From Nitrospira sp. (GTDB lineage: Bacteria > Nitrospirota > Nitrospiria > Nitrospirales > Nitrospiraceae): DNA of 10,000 nt. The position numbers and the translations under genes are program-made. The stretch is from positions 1 to 10,000 of the forward strand of contig JAIWOH010000017.1 of assembly GCA_020216985.1 (NCBI GenBank), in the 5' to 3' direction. Below the pieces are notes generated by a model. It saw only the letters and a list, made by a program, of their open reading frames with translations, was not told the DNA's origin and made no database searches. Of the stretch, positions 1 to 6,972 are shown one piece after another. Position 1 is the first letter of the stretch. Each line of letters opens with the position of its first letter.

Positions 1-1479
1 GGAACGAAGGTCACGCCTCATCAAACCGATATCCTCGATCGCTGCGAAGCGGAGGCCCAGGTTCTCATCGAGCCTTGCATGAACAAGACAGGCGACGAGT
101 TCGAAGAGTGCTCTCGCGCCTACGATGAGGCGGTAAATGCCTGCGTGAATCCAGGACCGCCACCAAAAGGACAGGAGTCCCAGAATATCTATCGAATTCC
201 GTTCGCGGACGGGACCAATATCCATGTCGGTCGTGACTTTATGAACCACAATCCACAAGGCCGGATCGACATGCGAGGCAAGGGGTTCGGCACCCACCGG
301 ATCGTAGCGGCAGCCGACGGAACGATTCGGCATATCCAGGACAGCCGATCAAAAAATCAGCACCCGACGCGGATTCTCCGCAATACCCCCCATTGCTTCA
401 ACAACTTTGTCTGGATCGAGCATGCGAACCACGAATGGTCAAAGTATTCACACATGCAAATGGGAACGACAAGCGGCAAAGCCGGCCTGAAGGTCGGTGA
501 CCATATATTGCAAGGAGATTATTTGGGAGACCAGGGAGATGTCGGATGCGCCGCCCCACCCCATCTTCATTTTCAGATCCTCCATGTTGGCGATCATGAA
601 CCTGAAATAGATCCGACAAGCGGGGAGATCACCGGCTACTACGATGAACAGAAAGAAGAGTTCGTTGAGTATGAATTCAAAGACGAACGGAATCCTCGTT
701 TTTCCGACCTCACCGGCAAGGTCTTCACGCTTAAGGATGGTGAGAATTACATCGCGGGTGGCTTGCCCGCATGCCGTAAAGACCCTGAGTGTCCGGATGG
801 CTACTACTGCAATGCGGGTGTGGACCTGGCTAAGAACCGGTGCATGCCGCTCAAGGCCGACAATGATCCATGCGACGTGGCCGGCGGGGGGCACCAGTGC
901 AAGAGCGGATACTGTAAGTTCGGCCGCTGCTATACACCACATTCGGTGGAGGAAGGCGGCATCTGCTACACAGACGATGCATGTGCAGAAGGAAAGTGCA
1001 GTGAAGTGGGAGGACTGAAAGGAGCCTGTGTTTGTAAAGCGGATGCGGACTGCAGTGAGGGTAAGTATTGCGACCATGGGGTGGATCTGAATCTGAATAA
1101 ATGTAAGAAAAAGAAAGCGGACAACGAGAGCTGTGATCCGGTGGGTGGGGGGCATCAATGCAAGAGCGGTTTCTGTATGTTCTCTCGATGCTACACGCCA
1201 AATTCAGTCGAGATGGGAGGGATTTGTTACAACGATGATGCGTGTAAGGAGGGCAAGTGCAGTGCCGTGGACGGGGCAAAGGGAACCTGCGTCTGCAAGA
1301 CTGACGCTGACTGCGGCTCCGGCAAATACTGTGATGCAGGAATCGATACCAAGGTGAATACCTGTCGTCAAAAATTGAACGACGGTGAAAAATGCGGTTC
1401 AGTAACCGAACCTTTCGGCAACGATCACAAATGCAAATCGGGGAAATGCTCGGGAGCCCCATTTTATAAATGCAAATAG
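1..1479 (+). CDS. M23/LytM-type metallopeptidase with tandem Cys-rich repeats, 5' partial
   Basis: The frame is open from base 1, so the gene begins outside the window. The ATG at 79 is internal, because the Cys pattern runs across it. 492 residues are visible (numbered from codon 1). (1) Residues 10-50 hold Cys15, 26, 37 and 48, exactly 11 apart. (2) About 58-205 is a lysostaphin-type M23 domain: H75-x3-D79 and the second His of the HLH motif (H190) match the zinc ligands of the family, and H151 (YSHM) and H188 match its catalytic histidines. (3) Residues 258-492 are Cys-rich tandem repeats resembling Dickkopf/EB-type modules (CxxGxYC, CKSGxC). So many cysteines suggest a periplasmic or secreted protein; the signal peptide would be upstream and is not seen. 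Family members cut peptidoglycan cross-bridges or other Gly-rich peptides. The intact active site suggests activity, but the substrate is unknown. The name rests on motif reading alone. No partner gene is visible downstream. Confidence 0.82.
   Translation, partial: GTKVTPHQTDILDRCEAEAQVLIEPCMNKTGDEFEECSRAYDEAVNACVNPGPPPKGQESQNIYRIPFADGTNIHVGRDFMNHNPQGRIDMRGKGFGTHRIVAAADGTIRHIQDSRSKNQHPTRILRNTPHCFNNFVWIEHANHEWSKYSHMQMGTTSGKAGLKVGDHILQGDYLGDQGDVGCAAPPHLHFQILHVGDHEPEIDPTSGEITGYYDEQKEEFVEYEFKDERNPRFSDLTGKVFTLKDGENYIAGGLPACRKDPECPDGYYCNAGVDLAKNRCMPLKADNDPCDVAGGGHQCKSGYCKFGRCYTPHSVEEGGICYTDDACAEGKCSEVGGLKGACVCKADADCSEGKYCDHGVDLNLNKCKKKKADNESCDPVGGGHQCKSGFCMFSRCYTPNSVEMGGICYNDDACKEGKCSAVDGAKGTCVCKTDADCGSGKYCDAGIDTKVNTCRQKLNDGEKCGSVTEPFGNDHKCKSGKCSGAPFYKCK
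772..1479 (+). repeat. Tandem 87-residue (261 bp) Cys-rich coding repeats, 2 full copies plus 1 shortened
   Basis: Copies begin at 772, 1033 and 1294, exactly 261 bp apart, in frame inside the metallopeptidase gene. Copies 1 and 2 align without gaps, with 57 of 87 residues identical by hand count and 12 Cys each. Shared blocks include GGGHQCKSG, RCYTP and GGICY. Copy 3 has 61 residues and 8 Cys, diverges after its CKSGKC block and ends at the stop codon. The exact spacing shows duplication of a whole module. The divergence shows the event is not recent. Disulfide pairing is inferred. Confidence 0.9.
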
Positions 1480-1513
1480 CTGAACTCGATAGAAAGCTGA
1501 TTCTGATTCCGCC

Positions 1514-1657
1514 TCAGATTCCCACCGTGGGCACCACGCAGGATGGCATGACGAACCAGTTGCCCGGAAGGGCCAAGATCTCCGCTCTTATCAGGCTTTG
1601 AATCAATGCCACAGCAATTCCAATGAGTGTAGAGGAGATACCGATCACCCTGACCAT
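1514..1657 (-). CDS. Possible small membrane protein, 47 residues
   Basis: ATG at 1657-1655 and TGA at 1516-1514. The product has a continuous hydrophobic run (about residues 4-23, including ISSTLIGIAVALIQ), then a charged RAE, then a second apolar part with LPGNWFVMP. This could be one membrane helix plus a short tail. Against it: there is no clear ribosome binding site, a stop lies a few codons upstream, and the family is not recognised. It could also be a chance frame or the remnant of a larger membrane protein. Confidence 0.2.
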   Translation of the reverse strand: MVRVIGISSTLIGIAVALIQSLIRAEILALPGNWFVMPSCVVPTVGI

Positions 1658-1896
1658 GACGGACGCTATTCACATCAGCGAACCTTTTTCGCTTCATCAG
1701 GTTTGGCGCTATTTTCTCCATGGCAAATGAACGGAAACCGCACTGATGCCATCCCGGTGTTTCACCTGTCCGGGCAGCTGCTGAAGAGGTTCTTAAAATA
1801 ATTTTTAATCGTAACGAATCAGCGCGCAGCGGTCGGTCAGGTCCCTCCACTTTGAATTACCTATTTTGGGGAAATACTTAGACCGGAAAAGCATAA

Positions 1897-2034
1897 TGCC
1901 TACTGCCGACATTGGAGACCATCGTTGCGGAAGAACTGAGCGGCTGGTACCCCAACGATCGACCAAGTAATACACTTGATTGGTGCTCCTATTGGGCCGG
2001 TTTCGTCGATGGCAGCCCCTACTTTTCTCAATAA
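1897..2034 (+). pseudogene. Possible remnant of a decayed gene
   Basis: After the stop at 1894-1896 this frame reads 45 residues to a TAA at 2032-2034. The sequence looks protein-like: LETIVAEELSGWYPNDRP, then an aromatic- and acid-rich part with DWCSYWAGFVDG. There is no ATG in frame, only CTG or TTG, and no ribosome binding site. I read it as the surviving end of a gene whose start has been lost. The family is not identified, and chance is not excluded. Confidence 0.2.
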
Positions 2035-2167
2035 ACGTGATCTGTTAATGAGCATCCTTGCTGACACTTACAGAAAAGAAACCATGATCTTCTTCCCAAG
2101 TAAAAAATAAACATTGCCTACCACAATAGAACTGACAGTCCTTGATTGCCAGCCTCCCGATTGTTGA

Positions 2168-2196
2168 TTGAGCCTACGCTTCTTTCCTCGTATAGT
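2168..2196 (+). promoter_or_regulatory. Sigma70-like promoter for aat
   Basis: -35 box TTGAGC at 2168-2173, a 17-base spacer, and -10 box TATAGT at 2191-2196. Transcription would start near 2203, leaving a leader of about 27 bases before the ATG at 2230. The position argues against any upstream start for aat. Confidence 0.65.
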
Positions 2197-2229
2197 CTTT
2201 CTAACGCGCTTCACGTATCCTACGTTAGG

Positions 2230-2919
2230 ATGTTTCGCTTAAATCGGCAGGATCTTCGTTTCCCCCCGGTTGATCAGGCATCCCCTGAAGGGCTGTTGGC
2301 CGTGGGGGGCGATTTGCGTCCCGAACGGCTGCTCGAAGCCTATCGGCACGGCATCTTTCCCTGGTACAATGAGGGTCAACCGATTCTCTGGTGGTCGCCC
2401 GATCCGCGGGCCGTGCTCTTCCCCTCCAAACTCCACGTGCCACGGCGCTTGGATCGCACCCTTCGGGGCGGTCGCTTTTCTATCACCTTCGATACACAGT
2501 TCCGCGCCGTGATGGAAGGTTGCGCCGCCCCCCGCCCCCAATATCCTGACGGCGGCACGTGGATCACGCCGGAGATGATCGAGGCTTATACGAAACTGCA
2601 CGAGCTGGGATACGCCCATTCCGCGGAGGCCTGGCAGGAGGATACGTTGGTCGGCGGGATCTACGGCGTGGCGATCGGCAGCGCGTTTTTTGCGGAATCC
2701 ATGTTTACCTTGGTCGATGATGCATCAAAAGCGGCGATGGTCTCTCTCGTGCGGCAACTCGAAGCCTGGAATTTCCGTCTCATCGATTGCCAGCAATATT
2801 CCCCTCACATAAGACGATTCGGCGCGGAAGAAATCCCGCGTCGTGATTTTATCGCCTTGCTGTCCGAAGCGGTCGGACGCCCCGACCGCCGGGGGCGGTG
2901 GACCGTTGATGCAGCATGA
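2230..2919 (+). CDS. aat: Leucyl/phenylalanyl-tRNA--protein transferase
   Basis: This cytoplasmic enzyme moves Leu or Phe from its aminoacyl-tRNA to proteins with an N-terminal Lys or Arg, marking them for ClpS/ClpAP degradation by the N-end rule. The product has 229 residues, close to the usual size (about 234 in E. coli). Family signatures read in order: FPP (11-13), GLLAVGGDL (21-29), GIFPWY (41-46), WWSPDPR (54-60), GGTWIT (108-113), FFAESMF (153-159) and LIDCQQ (184-189). Trp111, Glu156, Asp186 and Gln188 match the E. coli active-site positions as I remember them. The start at 2230 is chosen because the family alignment begins there and the promoter ends at 2196. A TTG at 2146 would give 257 residues but lies upstream of the promoter. 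The ribosome binding site is weak (TTAGG directly before ATG). The gene appears monocistronic, because the next gene has its own promoter. Confidence 0.95.
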   Translation: MFRLNRQDLRFPPVDQASPEGLLAVGGDLRPERLLEAYRHGIFPWYNEGQPILWWSPDPRAVLFPSKLHVPRRLDRTLRGGRFSITFDTQFRAVMEGCAAPRPQYPDGGTWITPEMIEAYTKLHELGYAHSAEAWQEDTLVGGIYGVAIGSAFFAESMFTLVDDASKAAMVSLVRQLEAWNFRLIDCQQYSPHIRRFGAEEIPRRDFIALLSEAVGRPDRRGRWTVDAA

Positions 2920-3033
2920 TCGCCGCTACGTCCCTTAAAATGCCGAAAAATGAATTATCCGCCTGATTGTGTTTTTCGCGAACCACTGCGGGTGCCTCCG
3001 CGTGAATGCCCTTGCAAGTGAGTGCGCCGCAAT

Positions 3034-3063
3034 TTGACAGTCTTTTTCTCCGTCGCATATGAT
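3034..3063 (+). promoter_or_regulatory. Strong sigma70-like promoter for the rhodanese gene
   Basis: Consensus -35 TTGACA at 3034-3039, an 18-base spacer, and -10 TATGAT at 3058-3063 (5 of 6 to TATAAT). The predicted start is near 3070, about 22 bases before the ATG. This is the best promoter match in the window. Confidence 0.8.
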
Positions 3064-3077
3064 TTGCCGACGTTGAC

Positions 3078-3084
3078 AAGGAGG
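3078..3084 (+). promoter_or_regulatory. Consensus ribosome binding site of the rhodanese gene
   Basis: AAGGAGG with 7 bases to the ATG at 3092. With the near-consensus promoter just upstream it suggests high expression, and it fixes the start codon. Confidence 0.85.
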
Positions 3085-3091
3085 ACTCCCG

Positions 3092-3412
3092 ATGAGCTTC
3101 ATCATCACGCCCAAGGAACTGAAAACACGGCTCGACAGAGGAGATAAGCTGGTTTTGCTGGACGTTCGCGAGCCCTGGGAGCACGCGATCGCAAAACTCG
3201 AGAACTCGGTATTGATTCCGTTGGGAACCCTGCCGCAATCGCTCGAGAAACTGGATAGAAACGCCGAGATTATCGCCTATTGCCATCACGGGATGCGGAG
3301 CGGGGACGCAACGGCGTTTTTGCTTCAACAGGGGTTTTCGAACGTGAAGAATTTGATCGGGGGGATCGACGCCTGGTCCCTGCAAATCGATCACGGCGTT
3401 CCGCGATATTGA
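3092..3412 (+). CDS. Single-domain rhodanese-like sulfurtransferase
   Basis: A 106-residue cytoplasmic protein made of one rhodanese domain, the size of GlpE/PspE-type proteins. No signal peptide is seen. Visible features are the LLDVREPWEH block (22-31) typical of the domain's N-terminal half, and the active-site loop C64-HHGMR-S70. In that loop Cys64 would carry the persulfide and Arg69 helps bind the anionic substrate. The GGIDAW block (90-95) is the usual C-terminal signature. Such proteins pass sulfane sulfur from thiosulfate or a persulfide donor to cyanide, thiols or biosynthetic partners; the partner here is unknown. The gene stands alone between aat and a convergent epimerase gene, so context does not name a pathway. 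The promoter and ribosome binding site both look strong. Confidence 0.93.
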   Translation: MSFIITPKELKTRLDRGDKLVLLDVREPWEHAIAKLENSVLIPLGTLPQSLEKLDRNAEIIAYCHHGMRSGDATAFLLQQGFSNVKNLIGGIDAWSLQIDHGVPRY

Positions 3413-3474
3413 GATATTGATACGCTCGCTTGTTCCGACATGGCGAACGGCGCCTCACCACCATTCCGGTATCG

Positions 3475-4392
3475 CTACTGCCCGCGAAAATAGGCGACGG
3501 TTTTCTCCAAGCCTTCGGCAAGACTCGTCTCTGGCTCCCATCCCACTTCCTGCTTGAGCCTCGACGAATCAATGACGCTCCGTATTTGCTCTCCGACTTT
3601 GGCCGGCCCGTGAACTTCCTTGCAAGGAGATCCAGTCAGGCCGGCCAGCATTCGAAACAATTCATTGACGGAAGTCTCGACCCCGGTTCCGACGTTGTAC
3701 ACGCCCTGTGCCTCCTGTGACATGACGGCCAAGTTGGCCTGCACCACGTCGTCAACGAAGACGAAGTCTCTCGTTTGCCGACCGTTGCCGTTGATGATCG
3801 GTTGCTCGTTGTTCAGCATCTTCCTGATAAAAACCGCCACGACGCCCGCCTCGCCCTCCGGATCTTGTCGCGGCCCGTAGACGCTTGCGTATCGCAAGCT
3901 CACTACTTGAAGGCCGCTGACACGCTGAAAGTAAGACAGATAATGTTCCCCGCAAAGCTTGCTGATGCCGTAGGCCGAGAGCGGTTTGGTCGGGTGGGAT
4001 TCCGGCGCGGGATGCACTTCTTGTTCTCCATAAATCGCCACACCGGACGAGGCGAAAATGACTTTCCTTGCTCCGTGTCGAGCGGCCTGATGGAGAACGT
4101 TCATCGTTCCTAACACGTTGACTTGCGCGTCGAGGATCGGATTTTCCATCGACTGGCGTGCGCTGACTTGGGCAGCCAAGTGGATCACGATACTGGGGCG
4201 CTCGTTGCGAAACACCTTTTCCAACCGTCCGCTTTGGACGTCGAGTTTGTACAGGCCGGCCGCGCGGTTGACGTGTTTTCTTTTCCCCGTCGACAAATCG
4301 TCGACGACGACGACCTCGTGCCCCTCCTCGACCAACCGATCCACGACATGCGATCCTATAAACCCTGCGCCTCCCGTGACGAGTACCTTCAT
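3475..4392 (-). CDS. NAD-dependent epimerase/dehydratase, UDP-glucose 4-epimerase-like
   Basis: An extended short-chain dehydrogenase of 305 residues. The NAD-binding Rossmann motif GGAGFIGSH is at 7-15, with Asp31/Asp32 placed to bind the cofactor ribose. The catalytic set is Ser115/116 (FASSG) and Y141-GIS-K145. RDFVFVDDVVQAN (208-220) is typical of GalE-like sugar-nucleotide epimerases. The likely reaction interconverts UDP-glucose and UDP-galactose or a related nucleotide sugar for cell-surface polysaccharide; the substrate cannot be fixed from sequence. The ATG at 4392 is chosen over one 24 codons upstream because the Rossmann strand MKVLVTGG starts there and GGAGGT lies three bases before it (4396-4401). 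The upstream ATG would also overlap the end of tlyA. It follows tlyA after 37 bases and is probably co-transcribed. It converges on the rhodanese gene with 62 bases between the stops. Confidence 0.92.
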   Translation of the reverse strand: MKVLVTGGAGFIGSHVVDRLVEEGHEVVVVDDLSTGKRKHVNRAAGLYKLDVQSGRLEKVFRNERPSIVIHLAAQVSARQSMENPILDAQVNVLGTMNVLHQAARHGARKVIFASSGVAIYGEQEVHPAPESHPTKPLSAYGISKLCGEHYLSYFQRVSGLQVVSLRYASVYGPRQDPEGEAGVVAVFIRKMLNNEQPIINGNGRQTRDFVFVDDVVQANLAVMSQEAQGVYNVGTGVETSVNELFRMLAGLTGSPCKEVHGPAKVGEQIRSVIDSSRLKQEVGWEPETSLAEGLEKTVAYFRGQ

Positions 4393-4429
4393 CGCACCTC
4401 CGGACAAGAGAATTTCGAGTGAACCGCTC

Positions 4430-5203
4430 TCACGATACACCGTGAGACGTCGATCCGCATTCAAAAATCGCGAACAGTTCTTGATTCCCTCTTTTTCCCT
4501 TCAGAGGGCACTCCAGCGTCGTTCTCGCCGCCATACCCAAGCCGGCCGCAAAGTTCACGATTCCGCGCAGGACGTCCCGCCGCTGCGCCTCGTCACGAAC
4601 AATCCCCCCCCTGCCGACCTCGCCCTTGCCCACCTCGAACTGAGGTTTGACCAGCGCGATCACGATCGCGCCTAGAGCCGAAAATTGCAAGACGGGGGGG
4701 AGAACCTTGGTCAATGAGATAAAGGAGACATCGATGACCGTAAGCCCGACCGGCTCGGGAATGGCCGACTTGTCGAGGTAACGGATATTCGTCCGTTCCA
4801 TCAGAACCACGCGGGAATCTTGTCGGAGCCGCCAATCGAATTGACCGTATCCAACGTCCACCGCATAGACCCTCTGCGCTCCTCGCCGCAGGAGACAATC
4901 GGTAAATCCTCCGGTCGAACATCCGACATCGAGACAGACAAGCCCGGCCGGATCGATGGATCCGGCGTCCAACGCCGCAGCCAGTTTCTCACCACCGCGG
5001 CTGACGAACTGAGCGCCTTGCGCAAGGACTTCAATCACGGCCTGAGCCGACACGGTCTTTGCCGGTTTATCAACGAGGGCGCCATTGACCCTGACTCCCC
5101 CGGCAAGGATCATCCGCGCCGCACGCTCTCGGCTCTCCGCCAATCCCTTATTCACCAACAGTTGATCAAGTCGTTGTTTATGACGCTGCGCAGGAACGTC
5201 CAT
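4430..5203 (-). CDS. tlyA: TlyA-family rRNA 2'-O-methyltransferase (hemolysin A-like)
   Basis: 257 residues with the standard TlyA layout: an N-terminal S4 RNA-binding domain (about 10-65, RLDQLLVNKGLAESRERA) and an FtsJ-like SAM methyltransferase domain. The SAM motif is LDVGCSTGGFTD (91-102). The 2'-O-methyltransferase tetrad is visible as K73, D158, K186 and E242. Its spacing is the same as the K69-D154-K182-E238 set I recall for M. tuberculosis TlyA, shifted by four. Family members methylate cytidine 2'-hydroxyls in 16S and/or 23S rRNA; the 'hemolysin' name is historical. Which rRNA sites are used here is not known. No good ribosome binding site precedes the ATG at 5203, but the S4 domain begins just after it. 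It lies 75 bases after xseB and 37 before the epimerase gene, as part of the minus-strand cluster. Confidence 0.94.
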   Translation of the reverse strand: MDVPAQRHKQRLDQLLVNKGLAESRERAARMILAGGVRVNGALVDKPAKTVSAQAVIEVLAQGAQFVSRGGEKLAAALDAGSIDPAGLVCLDVGCSTGGFTDCLLRRGAQRVYAVDVGYGQFDWRLRQDSRVVLMERTNIRYLDKSAIPEPVGLTVIDVSFISLTKVLPPVLQFSALGAIVIALVKPQFEVGKGEVGRGGIVRDEAQRRDVLRGIVNFAAGLGMAARTTLECPLKGKRGNQELFAIFECGSTSHGVS

Positions 5204-5252
5204 GAGTAGGTGTACCGGAAAAAACCCCGAAGAAACGGCCGGTCGGTCCGTC

Positions 5253-5268
5253 AGCCGCCGACGCGGCT
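5253..5268. repeat. GC-rich inverted repeat between xseB and tlyA
   Basis: AGCCGC-CGAC-GCGGCT, a perfect 6-bp stem with a 4-base loop, in the 75-base gap between the two genes. On the minus strand a T6 run follows only about 35 bases later, so it is not a standard intrinsic terminator. It may attenuate or stabilise the transcript, or be chance in GC-rich DNA. Confidence 0.3.
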
Positions 5269-5278
5269 TGCAGAAAGA

Positions 5279-5530
5279 TCACATGTCGGATTCGTCCGCG
5301 TCGTCATCGGCCGACGTGAACGCCCGGAGTTGCTTCTTGCCGTTTTTATCCTGCACCAATACCTCGATTTTTCGTTCCGCTTCTTCGAGCACCTTCAAGC
5401 ACTGTTTGGAGAGACGCACCCCTTCTTCGAAGATCTTGAGCGATTCGTCGAGCGACAGCTCACCCTTTTCCAATTCGGCCACAATGGTTTCCAATCTTGC
5501 CATCGCTTGTTCAAATTTCGCGCCGGCCAC
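5279..5530 (-). CDS. xseB: Exodeoxyribonuclease VII small subunit
   Basis: 83 residues, the usual XseB length. The family signature is clear: FEQAMARLETIVAELEKGEL (6-25), then LDESLKIFEEGVRLSKQC (27-44) and an AERKIEVL helix end (51-58). XseB is a small helical protein that binds in several copies to XseA to form exonuclease VII. The tail is acidic (DDDADESD). The start is a GTG at 5530-5528, preceded by AAGGA with about six bases spacing. It overlaps the end of xseA by 20 bases, which favours coupled translation and fits a fixed subunit ratio. Confidence 0.95.
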   Translation of the reverse strand: MAGAKFEQAMARLETIVAELEKGELSLDESLKIFEEGVRLSKQCLKVLEEAERKIEVLVQDKNGKKQLRAFTSADDDADESDM

Positions 5531-6941
5531 CGTCGATCCTTTCTGAGAAGAACGTTTCGTAACAGCGAATCCCGTCTCGATTGACGGGCGACTTCGGAAT
5601 GATCTCCGTCACTCTACAATAAAGAGAGCCTTTCGCCAAATGCGCAACGACTGCCTGTCCGACGGCCGTCTGCCGGACATCTCGCAGAACTTCGCCGTCC
5701 GGCATCGTTTCGATGACGCTGTATCCACGGTCAAGAACCGCCGTTGGGCTCAGCGAATGCAGGCGCGCCGCGCATGAATGCGCCGCCTGTGCCAGCCGAT
5801 TCAGCCGAGCGTGCATGGTCTGTTCAAGACGCGACGTCAGCCGAACCAGTCGTGTCATGCCGTGACGGATATGTGTGCCGGGACTCCTCGCAACGGCATC
5901 GTGCGTCAGCGAACGCGTCCGCTCCCATCTTTTTCGTAGATCCCTTTGTACAGCTTGGCGCATCCGCATGACAATGTCATCGACCCGCTGTATGGCATCC
6001 AACACTCGGAATCGAAAGCTCCCCAAGTCTGCACGGACGGCGTGCATCCTTTGTCGCTCGCGATCGCACCGGCGCTTGATGCCTTGATGACATCGAGCCA
6101 CCCAACCGGCGAGCCGATCCACGATCTCGCTGAGGACCGGCGCCACGGCTTCGGCGGCGGCCGAAGGCGTAGGCGCCCGAAGATCGGCGGCGAAATCGGC
6201 CAGTGTCACGTCGGTTTCGTGCCCGACGGCCGAGACAACGGGAATCGACGACCCCGCAATCGCTCGCACGACGCACTCGTCGTTGAATGCCTGTAAGTCT
6301 TCGAAGGAGCCGCCTCCCCGCCCGACGATGATGACATCCACGAAACCGAGTTCGTTCAAGGCTTCAATGGCGTCGACGATTTGCTCTGCGGCTTCATCGC
6401 CCTGGACGGACACGGGGGAGAGAATGATGTGCAGAATGGGGCACCGGCGATGCAGAACCGCGATCATGTCTCGAACAGCGGCTCCCGTCGGCGATGTGAC
6501 GAGGCCGACCGTGCGAGGAAGTACCGGTAAGGGCCTCTTGCGATCCTGGTCGAACAGCCCTTCGGCGCCAAGGCGCCGTCTGAGTTGTTCCAATGCCAAT
6601 TGCTGGGCGCCACGTCCTTTCGGCTCCACGTGCTCCAAGACGATTTGATACTCTCCTCTCGGCTCATAGACCGTGACCCGCCCCCGCACAATGACATGGA
6701 GCCCATCTTCAAGACCGAATCCCAATCGAAGCGCCATCGAGCGAAAGAGTACGGCCCGAATCTGGCTTGCCGAATCTTTGAGCGTACAGTAAAGATGCCC
6801 TGACCCCGGCGCGCGGAGATTCGAGATCTCTCCCTCAAGCCATACGTCGGCAAAATCGGCTTCCAGGCACGTACGGACCAACGTGCTCAACTCCGATACG
6901 GTCAGAATCCGCCTCGACGAACCGGCAGGAGGAGAGAACAA
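5511..6941 (-). CDS. xseA: Exodeoxyribonuclease VII large subunit
   Basis: The catalytic subunit of exonuclease VII, which degrades single-stranded DNA from both ends to short oligonucleotides in repair and recombination. 476 residues from the chosen start, slightly longer than E. coli XseA (456). An N-terminal OB-fold nucleic-acid binding domain spans about 13-108 (VWLEGEISNL, YEPRGEYQI). The conserved catalytic core has VTSPTGAAVRDM (148-159), IIVGRGGGSFEDL (204-216), VSAVGHETD (236-244) and LRAPTPSAAAE (254-264). A long basic helical region follows, and GYSVI lies near the C-terminus. The start is uncertain: a TTG at 6941 fits the family N-terminus, but the only good ribosome binding site (AAAAGGAG, 6963-6970) lies 21 bases upstream, and no ATG or GTG is in frame between. 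ymdB ends 31 bases upstream. Confidence 0.95.
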   Translation of the reverse strand: MFSPPAGSSRRILTVSELSTLVRTCLEADFADVWLEGEISNLRAPGSGHLYCTLKDSASQIRAVLFRSMALRLGFGLEDGLHVIVRGRVTVYEPRGEYQIVLEHVEPKGRGAQQLALEQLRRRLGAEGLFDQDRKRPLPVLPRTVGLVTSPTGAAVRDMIAVLHRRCPILHIILSPVSVQGDEAAEQIVDAIEALNELGFVDVIIVGRGGGSFEDLQAFNDECVVRAIAGSSIPVVSAVGHETDVTLADFAADLRAPTPSAAAEAVAPVLSEIVDRLAGWVARCHQGIKRRCDRERQRMHAVRADLGSFRFRVLDAIQRVDDIVMRMRQAVQRDLRKRWERTRSLTHDAVARSPGTHIRHGMTRLVRLTSRLEQTMHARLNRLAQAAHSCAARLHSLSPTAVLDRGYSVIETMPDGEVLRDVRQTAVGQAVVAHLAKGSLYCRVTEIIPKSPVNRDGIRCYETFFSERIDGGRREI

Positions 6942-6972
6942 CCAGGCGTCGCTCGTACGTCGCTCCTTTTCG

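Larger units (their letters stand above)
1480..2167. other. Long intergenic stretch with no confident gene
   Basis: About 690 bases between the metallopeptidase gene and the aat promoter. Reading frames on both strands are short or have atypical composition. The 128-codon minus-strand frame at 1464-1850 has no recognisable motif and a low-complexity look, and I do not accept it. Two weak candidates are listed separately: a small hydrophobic frame on the minus strand and a gene-like remnant on the plus strand. I see no convincing terminator after the stop at 1479. By eye the stretch looks more AT-rich than the housekeeping genes to its right, as expected of decayed accessory DNA. Confidence 0.6.

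Noticed and set aside
79..81. ATG at 79 as the metallopeptidase start
   Set aside because: The frame is open to base 1, and the regular Cys spacing continues upstream of this codon, so it is internal.
448..1158. Minus-strand 236-codon frame opposite the metallopeptidase
   Set aside because: Antisense of the Cys repeats. Its hydrophobic look comes from the complement of Cys, Lys and Asp codons.
1464..1850. Minus-strand 128-codon frame
   Set aside because: No motif, unusual composition, no ribosome binding site, and it overlaps the end of the metallopeptidase gene.
1912..1966. ATCGTTG / CAACGAT inverted repeat
   Set aside because: Only 7 bp with a loop of about 26 bases, which is expected by chance in this length.
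2146..2229. N-terminal extension of aat from a TTG at 2146
   Set aside because: It overlaps a TTGAGC-N17-TATAGT promoter, and the family alignment begins at the ATG at 2230.
2944..2978. Inverted repeat CGAAAAA-N21-TTTTTCG after aat as a terminator
   Set aside because: The stem is A/T-rich and the loop is 21 bases long, so it does not resemble a functional intrinsic terminator.
3413..3474. Bidirectional terminator between the convergent rhodanese and epimerase genes
   Set aside because: Only a 4-bp stem (GGCG-AACGG-CGCC at 3442-3454... ) with no T run is visible.
4393..4464. N-terminal extension of the epimerase by 24 codons
   Set aside because: The extension lies before the Rossmann strand and overlaps the end of tlyA, and a ribosome binding site precedes the ATG at 4392.
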